Part shown: one piece after another, positions 27,276 through 33,224 of the stretch
Layout of the letters: the number at the start of each line of letters is the position of its first letter
How positions within the stretch are numbered: position 1 is the first letter of the stretch
Assembly (NCBI GenBank): GCA_023705985.1
Contig: BPTO01000016.1
Span: 1-33,224, forward strand
Length of the DNA stretch: 33,224 nucleotides
Direction: 5' to 3'
Origin: Candidatus Heimdallarchaeota archaeon
GTDB lineage: Archaea; Asgardarchaeota; Heimdallarchaeia; Heimdallarchaeales; Heimdallarchaeaceae
Translations under genes and position numbers: made by a program
Notes under the pieces: generated by a model
Database searches by the model: none
What the model was told of the DNA's origin: nothing
The model's input: the letters and a program-made list of their open reading frames with translations, nothing else

Positions 27276-29072
27276 TTATTTTTTACGTTTCTTAGACTTA
27301 CTTTTTGTTTCAACAGAACCTTTTACAAGAGCGTATGTAATAATAGAACCTATAACTTGCAAACCTAGTACTATTCCGGTTATAATTAATATTTCAGTTA
27401 AATTTAGAGATGAAAATAATCCGTCCACATTATCTTCTACAATAACGTGTTCTACATTTGAAAGAGTACTATATCCATATTCATTTCGAGCACAAATAGC
27501 ATAATAGAAGGTTCCAGTTTCATTTATTGTATCAAAATAAGTATTCTCAGTGACAATTGCAAGTGGTTCAATGTCAGATATTGACCAGATGTATGATTCA
27601 GAACGATATACCAAGTATTCATCAGCGCTTTGAATCTTCTTCCAGTTTAATGAAATATTATCAAGGGAAGAAGGATTAGGGAGTATAGGTGATAATATAG
27701 TCTCAATAGGATTACCAGCTAACCTTCTATAAAAAATGTCTGTATCTGCTCCTGATCCACCAAGATCATCAATTTCTGCCCATATACAGTGAACAAAATC
27801 TGAACTATCTAATATAATTGAGGGATATTCAGAGGTAGCAGAACTCTCCACTGATACAACATCAGTTAAAGACCATTGGTTTAAAGTGCTATCTTTAAAT
27901 TTAAAGAAAATATCCCAATCAGATCCCCCATCATCACTACCCAAATAATCTGTGTAATCATGCCATGCAACATAAACAGACCCTTTTCTGTCAAGAGCTA
28001 GGGTAGGTTGGCTAGAAGACTCTACACTTTCAGTTGAAACTAATTCAATATTGTTCCAAGAACCAGATGAAGTTACCCTTAACCTGTAAAACATATCATG
28101 ATCAATATCTGAATCATAGTAAGCGTTACCATCAACCCAAACAATATGTACATCTCCATTTTGATCCAGTTGGATTTTAGGATCTTGGGAAGTTGAAATA
28201 CTTCCTTCTGAAACAAGTTCAAAAGTAGATAAGATTGAAGTATAAACATTCCAGTTACAATAAAAAACGTCTAGATCTGAACCAGCTCCAAGTATATTTA
28301 GATAATCCTCCCAAACTACATGAACATCACCTGTTAAAGAATCAATAACAATCTCAGGATCAAAAGAGTTTTCAGTAGATTGGGTAGAGATTAAGATTGT
28401 ATCAGCGAAAGTTGCAGATGTGCAATTGTAGTATCTAAGGAAAATATCTTGATCTAAATCTGCTCCAAGAATGTTAGTTATATCAGCCCATGAAAAATAC
28501 ACGTTATCATTACTGTCCAAACTCATAGAAGGGGAAGCGGCGTAATATACACTTTCAGTTGAAATAACCTCTGTAGTAGTCCAAAACCCACCAGCATTTT
28601 TCTTCTTGTAGAATACATCGCTGTCTGTTCCTGCACCTATATAATCAGTAGAATCATCCCATGCAACGTGTACATTATCACTTGAATCAATAGCAATTAC
28701 TGGAGAATAAGAACTTAATGTACTTTCTGTAGACACTAATTCTATAGGTGACCATGTTTCAAGAGATATATCGTAGTATCTATAAAAGATATCAATATCG
28801 GAATCAGACCCAAGCAAATCAGTGTTATCATACCATACAACATGAATATTGTCTTCTGAATCAAGAGCTATACTTGGTCTTTTTGAATCTAATGTACTTG
28901 TATCTGATAAAATTTCATATTCTGACCACATCCATGAGGCATTAACTTCTGTTGTACTGAGTGGAGATGAACTATCTGTGCTTGCTAGAGATAAGAAACT
29001 ACTTGGAGTTATTAAAAGCACAAAAACTAAGAAAATGAATAAGAACCTTAATGTGTTTGCTAACTTTTTCAT
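27276..29072 (-). CDS. Surface protein: seven-repeat beta-propeller, Fn3-like domain, C-terminal TM and basic tail
   Basis: Seven DxDxFYR-like motifs (DIDIFYRYY, DSDVFYKKK, DQDIFLRYY, DLDVFYCNW, DHDMFYRLR, DWDIFFKFK, DTDIFYRRL) each preceded by HVxWxD; C-terminal LTEILIITGIVLGLQVIGSIITYALVKGSVETKSKSKKRKK. Confidence 0.85.
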   Translation of the reverse strand: MKKLANTLRFLFIFLVFVLLITPSSFLSLASTDSSSPLSTTEVNASWMWSEYEILSDTSTLDSKRPSIALDSEDNIHVVWYDNTDLLGSDSDIDIFYRYYDISLETWSPIELVSTESTLSSYSPVIAIDSSDNVHVAWDDSTDYIGAGTDSDVFYKKKNAGGFWTTTEVISTESVYYAASPSMSLDSNDNVYFSWADITNILGADLDQDIFLRYYNCTSATFADTILISTQSTENSFDPEIVIDSLTGDVHVVWEDYLNILGAGSDLDVFYCNWNVYTSILSTFELVSEGSISTSQDPKIQLDQNGDVHIVWVDGNAYYDSDIDHDMFYRLRVTSSGSWNNIELVSTESVESSSQPTLALDRKGSVYVAWHDYTDYLGSDDGGSDWDIFFKFKDSTLNQWSLTDVVSVESSATSEYPSIILDSSDFVHCIWAEIDDLGGSGADTDIFYRRLAGNPIETILSPILPNPSSLDNISLNWKKIQSADEYLVYRSESYIWSISDIEPLAIVTENTYFDTINETGTFYYAICARNEYGYSTLSNVEHVIVEDNVDGLFSSLNLTEILIITGIVLGLQVIGSIITYALVKGSVETKSKSKKRKK

Positions 29073-29157
29073 AAGTAAATCACTAATTGATTCTTCGTTT
29101 TGACAATAAAAATCTTACGCACTAAATTTATAAAGAAGAAAGGAATGTAAAGAAGAA

Positions 29158-29283
29158 TTATTGCTTCTTTTTCTTAGTTGTTATAGGTCCAGATTTAAGG
29201 GCAACTAAAAGGGTTATAGTTAGGATAATCTGCATTGTACCTACGATACCCACAATCACAAATATCTCTATCCAATTGAAATC
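29158..29283 (-). pseudogene. Relic of the C-terminal anchor of a surface protein paralogous to the 27276-29072 product
   Basis: Minus-strand frame DFNWIEIFVIVGIVGTMQIILTITLLVALKSGPITTKKKKQ*, similar to LNLTEILIITGIVLGLQVIGSIITYALVKGSVETKSKSKKRKK; in-frame stop immediately upstream. Confidence 0.65.
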
Positions 29284-29284
29284 T

Positions 29285-29549
29285 CAAAAGAAAGTAGGCT
29301 CTGCTTCTGGAAGATTTATTTCTATCGATTACACATTAGATAATTCACCTTCCCCCAAAATCATTACATACAACAAATGCATAGAAGTAAATTCTTTCCG
29401 AATTAGTTGAGATTTAAGTAGATACTGCTTCTACTGTATCTAAAGGCGTCTTACCTGTTGTGCTAGAATTCTCAAATTTATCTCTACTCATGTTAATACC
29501 TCTCCTAACAGTTATAACTCTAGTTTTACGCAAAAGAAAAGAAGATTAG
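29285..29549 (+). pseudogene. Surface-protein 3' fragment with C-terminal TM anchor, interrupted by stops
   Basis: Reads QKKVGSASGRFISIDYTLDNSPSPKIITYNKCIEVNSFRIS* then VDTASTVSKGVLPVVLEFSNLSLLMLIPLLTVITLVLRKRKED*; resembles LLLPVITVLFLG..KRRK-type anchors. Confidence 0.5.
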
Positions 29550-29773
29550 TTTCTTCCTCTTTTATTTCTTTTTTTCAAATACTAATGTGGTCATTCAGTC
29601 TTTAAGTGGAAAGCAATTTAAGTTGATTTACAAAGAATGACAATAACAAAAAATAACATTCGTTTGTCAGAATTGGTTTTAATCTCTGATCTGATATTTT
29701 CATCAATTTTTAGAAACATACTTGAGAAAGATATTTATTAAATTATGATATTATTCTACAAGGTTATACTAAG

Positions 29774-30550
29774 ATGTTTTATGAGATAAATGGAATTAAG
29801 ATAAACACCGTTTCTTTTGGTTCAGGAGAAGAAACTTTTCTAGGTATAAGTGGTTTTGTTGCAGATTGGCATGTTTGGATGCATGTTTTCGAGCTTTTAA
29901 GCACTAAAATGCGCTGTATTGGTTATGATCATCGTGGTGCAGGAGAAAGTATAGCACGTCCTGAAACAATTTCAAAACAAGCATATATTGATGATTTGAT
30001 TGGAGTAATGGACCAATTAGGTGTTGACCAATGTATTCTAGGAGGAGAGTCTTTTGGTGGTACAGTTGCTATTCTAGCTGCTTTACAACATCCTGAACGT
30101 TTCAAAGGTTTAGTAATCGTTGATACTTCTAGCTCAAAAGCAACACCACTTAATGAAGGAGAAAAACAATTCATAGATCAAATAAAAACGAATCACTTAT
30201 TAGCCATGGAACAGTTCATTGAAAGTGTCTTCCCAGAACCAAATATTGAACACCTTAAACGCTGGGGAGTTCGCATCTGTATGAAACCTAAACCTGAAGT
30301 TGCTGTTCGTTGTATTGAATTAGGAGCTGAAGGAGACACTTATGTACCAGTTCAAGATATTAAGATTCCAACTCTTGTTGTTTATGGAGACAAAGATTCT
30401 GAAGCAGCAATAAAACATTGTACTTATCTGGCTAAAACTATCCCTAATGCAACGCTAAAAGTAGTTGAAGGAGCAGGACATGTTCCAATACTTACTCGAC
30501 CATATGAGTTTGTAGAAGCAATAGAAAAACTATTCCCTGAAATGGAATAA
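29774..30550 (+). CDS. Alpha/beta hydrolase
   Basis: Nucleophile elbow GGESFGG; YDHRGAGES; C-terminal GAGHVPILTRP. Confidence 0.92.
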   Translation: MFYEINGIKINTVSFGSGEETFLGISGFVADWHVWMHVFELLSTKMRCIGYDHRGAGESIARPETISKQAYIDDLIGVMDQLGVDQCILGGESFGGTVAILAALQHPERFKGLVIVDTSSSKATPLNEGEKQFIDQIKTNHLLAMEQFIESVFPEPNIEHLKRWGVRICMKPKPEVAVRCIELGAEGDTYVPVQDIKIPTLVVYGDKDSEAAIKHCTYLAKTIPNATLKVVEGAGHVPILTRPYEFVEAIEKLFPEME

Positions 30551-30556
30551 GTTCCC

Positions 30557-32359
30557 TTAAATCATTTTTAGAAATTTCCTTTTAAAGAAATCTAAAGTAA
30601 GTGTATATTGACGAATTAGTGAATCTTGACCTATCAAGAGATGTCCTTTTCCTGAATCTTCTAGATATTCAAAATCTTCACCTTCTTTCTTACCAATTTT
30701 AAGCAGTTTTTCTTTGAAATTTCTAGCTTCTTCTACAGGACATCTCATATCATTTATTGACTGAATAATTAGGATTGGAGCTTTTATGTTTTCAACAAAA
30801 TTAAGTGGGCTTCTATCTTCATACAATTCTTTATTTTCTTCATAGGTACCAAACAAATATTCTATGAATAGTTTGAATCCTGGAACACTTTTATCATACA
30901 TGTTTTTCCAATGGGTTATTCCAACTGAGGAAGCACCAGCATTCCACCCAACCTCTGCATATTTAGTTAGCTGCAAATTAGTCATATATCCACCATATGA
31001 TCCACCGAAAATCCCTATTTTATTTGAATCGACAAAATCTAAAGATTCCAAATATTTCTTTGCATAGACGTAGTCTTTTCCATCTATTCCCCCAATATCT
31101 TTGATAATTGTTTCTCTGAATTCTCGACCATATCCGTAAGAACCTCGAATGTGTGGTGACATCACTACAAATCCTTCAGAGACCAAGACTTGTCCAAAAC
31201 CATAGAAACTCAATGTAAGTCTTCCTCCTGGACCTCCTGGTGCAAGAATTACAGCAGGATATTTCTTTCCTGATTCTATCTCTGGTTTGTATAGAACTGC
31301 ATTTAATTTCTCACCATCAAATGTTTTATACTGAACTTTTTCAGCCTTAACAAAATCTTCTTTTGTAAAACCTGCAAATTCTTTGATTATAGGTATCTCT
31401 TTTTTGTTTTCTAAATCATATAATGCTAGAATCCCTGGTGATGTTGGATCTGATCGGCTATAGATTAGATATTTATCATTATAACAGAATTTTGTCGAGT
31501 AAATTTGTCCTTCTAATTCAGGAATTTCTTCATCTCCTGTTTCAATATCATATATCACAATATATCGTCTAAAAGGTGAATCTCTTAGAGCTAATATTTT
31601 CTTTTTATCTAAACTAATGTTTACGGGAATCTCATCATATTCTGTTTTGCTAAGCCAAGTTAATTCTTCTTTTGTTGTATTATATAGACCTATCTTGGTT
31701 ATTCCTTCAACATCTGAAGATAATAATAGCAATTCCCCATCTCGAGATGTTTCATACAACAGATCCGCTGAATCTGATGATAACGAGATTATTTTTCTTT
31801 GTTCAGTTCCACCACTTTTTATCTCATAAATATCTCTATTCTTTCTGTTCTCAGTATCATTTGAATGATAATAAACTAGCCCATTTTCACACCAAAAACC
31901 CTCACCACAAGGATATTTGTGGAAAGTTATCTGTTTCTTTTCTTTTGTTTCAACATTGAGAGTATAGAGATCACTAGGACCATTCTGATCTGATGATATT
32001 AGTAATGATTCTTTATTTGGACTAATACTGCAAATAAAATCTATTGATTTTTCATTTTCAATCAGAGTTGTTTCTGTTTGTTCTTTTGTGTTATAGAGGT
32101 ATACATTGAAGCGTTCATCCCCATCTTTATCTTTGTTAACAATCATTTCTTCCCCTTTCTTCCACCATCTAAAACTTGTAGTAGTTGTTAGATTAGGAAT
32201 GGTTGTGTATTCTTGATATTCCAAAGTTTCAGGATTAATTTGATAAACTTTTGAGGGTCCATCCTTATCGCTTGCAAAAAAGATCTCTTCTCTACCTCTA
32301 TAGCAATAAAAAGTGTATGAAGGAATTTTAACTATCTGTTCGATAGGTATTTTTTTCAT
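30557..32359 (-). CDS. S9 family peptidase (prolyl oligopeptidase-like)
   Basis: N-terminal propeller; GIFGGSYGGYMTNLQLT; SINDMRCPVEEARNFKEKL; GKGHLLIG. Confidence 0.93.
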   Translation of the reverse strand: MKKIPIEQIVKIPSYTFYCYRGREEIFFASDKDGPSKVYQINPETLEYQEYTTIPNLTTTTSFRWWKKGEEMIVNKDKDGDERFNVYLYNTKEQTETTLIENEKSIDFICSISPNKESLLISSDQNGPSDLYTLNVETKEKKQITFHKYPCGEGFWCENGLVYYHSNDTENRKNRDIYEIKSGGTEQRKIISLSSDSADLLYETSRDGELLLLSSDVEGITKIGLYNTTKEELTWLSKTEYDEIPVNISLDKKKILALRDSPFRRYIVIYDIETGDEEIPELEGQIYSTKFCYNDKYLIYSRSDPTSPGILALYDLENKKEIPIIKEFAGFTKEDFVKAEKVQYKTFDGEKLNAVLYKPEIESGKKYPAVILAPGGPGGRLTLSFYGFGQVLVSEGFVVMSPHIRGSYGYGREFRETIIKDIGGIDGKDYVYAKKYLESLDFVDSNKIGIFGGSYGGYMTNLQLTKYAEVGWNAGASSVGITHWKNMYDKSVPGFKLFIEYLFGTYEENKELYEDRSPLNFVENIKAPILIIQSINDMRCPVEEARNFKEKLLKIGKKEGEDFEYLEDSGKGHLLIGQDSLIRQYTLTLDFFKRKFLKMI

Positions 32360-32615
32360 ATATCGTATTTTCGTCTATCAGTATTTAAATCTAGAACATA
32401 TATCTCTAATGTGAATCACATAATTGAAGATCCCCAAACATATTAAACACACCCACTTTCGACTTATCTTAAAATAGAACTCTATCCTAAAGAAGCAAAA
32501 TATATAATACAAATAGGGCTAGCTTTTATAAGATCAGTTAGAAATGCTTTCCGAGAGGTAAAGATTAAAGAGATTAAAGACACTCCATAATCATAGAGAA
32601 GGAAGGATTTGTTAA

Positions 32616-33224
32616 ATGAATAAGGGAAAAATATACAATAATCTAGGCTTGATCTCAATTTTTCTCAATCTCATTAGTGTTATTCATGGTGTAATTTATC
32701 TTATATTTCCTAGCAACATTCACTATTGGAATTTTGCAGGAATTCTTTTTATGTTGACGATTTTACTTAACAGTGGAATAATCATCCATTATGGAAAATT
32801 GAATGTTCATACTTGTAAGAAAAGGAGGAGATTTAGAATTGCATCTTATGGATACTTCCTTTTCTTAATAATTGCCTATTTTATGCTCTTTTTTGCGAAT
32901 TTCATAGGATTTCATGCTGGATTTGGTCATAACTTCAGTGTAGGTCTTTTGATCACCTTGGGTTATTTTGGTGTTCTTCTTTATCCTATGTTACTGATAG
33001 TAACATTCATTTCCAAAAAGAAAAAGGATACTAAACCAGAAAAGGATTTATCTAAACGAGTAATAAGACAGCTGGTAATGACACTGAGAATAACTATAAT
33101 AGGTGGAAGTGGTATTGGTTTGGTACTTGGTATTATAAAAGATGTACCAGTACTCCCTTCTCTTAGGTACGGTCTTGTCTGGTTTAGTAGTCCTTTCGTT
33201 TTTAGAGATGAATGTCGTTATGAG
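32616..33224 (+). CDS. Multi-TM membrane protein, open at window end
   Basis: Frame open from ATG (MNKGKIYNNLGLISIFLNLISVIHGVIYLIF...) to the window edge, with several hydrophobic helices; missing from the supplied ORF track. Confidence 0.6.
   Translation, partial: MNKGKIYNNLGLISIFLNLISVIHGVIYLIFPSNIHYWNFAGILFMLTILLNSGIIIHYGKLNVHTCKKRRRFRIASYGYFLFLIIAYFMLFFANFIGFHAGFGHNFSVGLLITLGYFGVLLYPMLLIVTFISKKKKDTKPEKDLSKRVIRQLVMTLRITIIGGSGIGLVLGIIKDVPVLPSLRYGLVWFSSPFVFRDECRYE

Noticed and set aside
1-33224. tRNA, rRNA or CRISPR loci
   Set aside because: No cloverleaf-like conserved boxes, rRNA-like segments or spacer arrays recognised by eye; a tRNAscan/Infernal run would be needed to exclude small RNAs.

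Overview
AT-rich, gene-dense archaeal-looking window. An Asgard-type affiliation is plausible but not proven. It carries: the 3' part of a giant FG-GAP/VCBS surface protein (open at the left edge); two small unknown ORFs; a compact serine recombinase preceded by a pentanucleotide microsatellite and a strong dyad-symmetric element; an eIF2B-family protein; a DMT/NIPA-like transporter; an SAH/5'-deoxyadenosine deaminase-type amidohydrolase; a 7TM protein with a possible Roadblock/longin-like C-terminal domain; an AmmeMemoRadiSam radical SAM enzyme; a methyltransferase / CpaM-like methyltransferase / HgcAB-like fusion / GNAT gene run; a CocE/NonD-type hydrolase; an ABC exporter with a CPBP protease; two further C-terminally anchored surface proteins (a NosD-like beta-helix and a seven-repeat beta-propeller) set among decayed surface-protein fragments; an alpha/beta hydrolase; an S9 peptidase; and a membrane protein open at the right edge. 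The best candidate for an under-described system is the translationally coupled CpaM-like methyltransferase plus HgcAB-like fusion corrinoid/ferredoxin protein at 15259-17128. The next best are the recombinase with its palindromic upstream element (7346-8159) and the surface-protein relics at 24.6 and 29.2-29.5 kb. No tRNA, rRNA or CRISPR was recognised. All calls come from reading the sequence; no database search was run.
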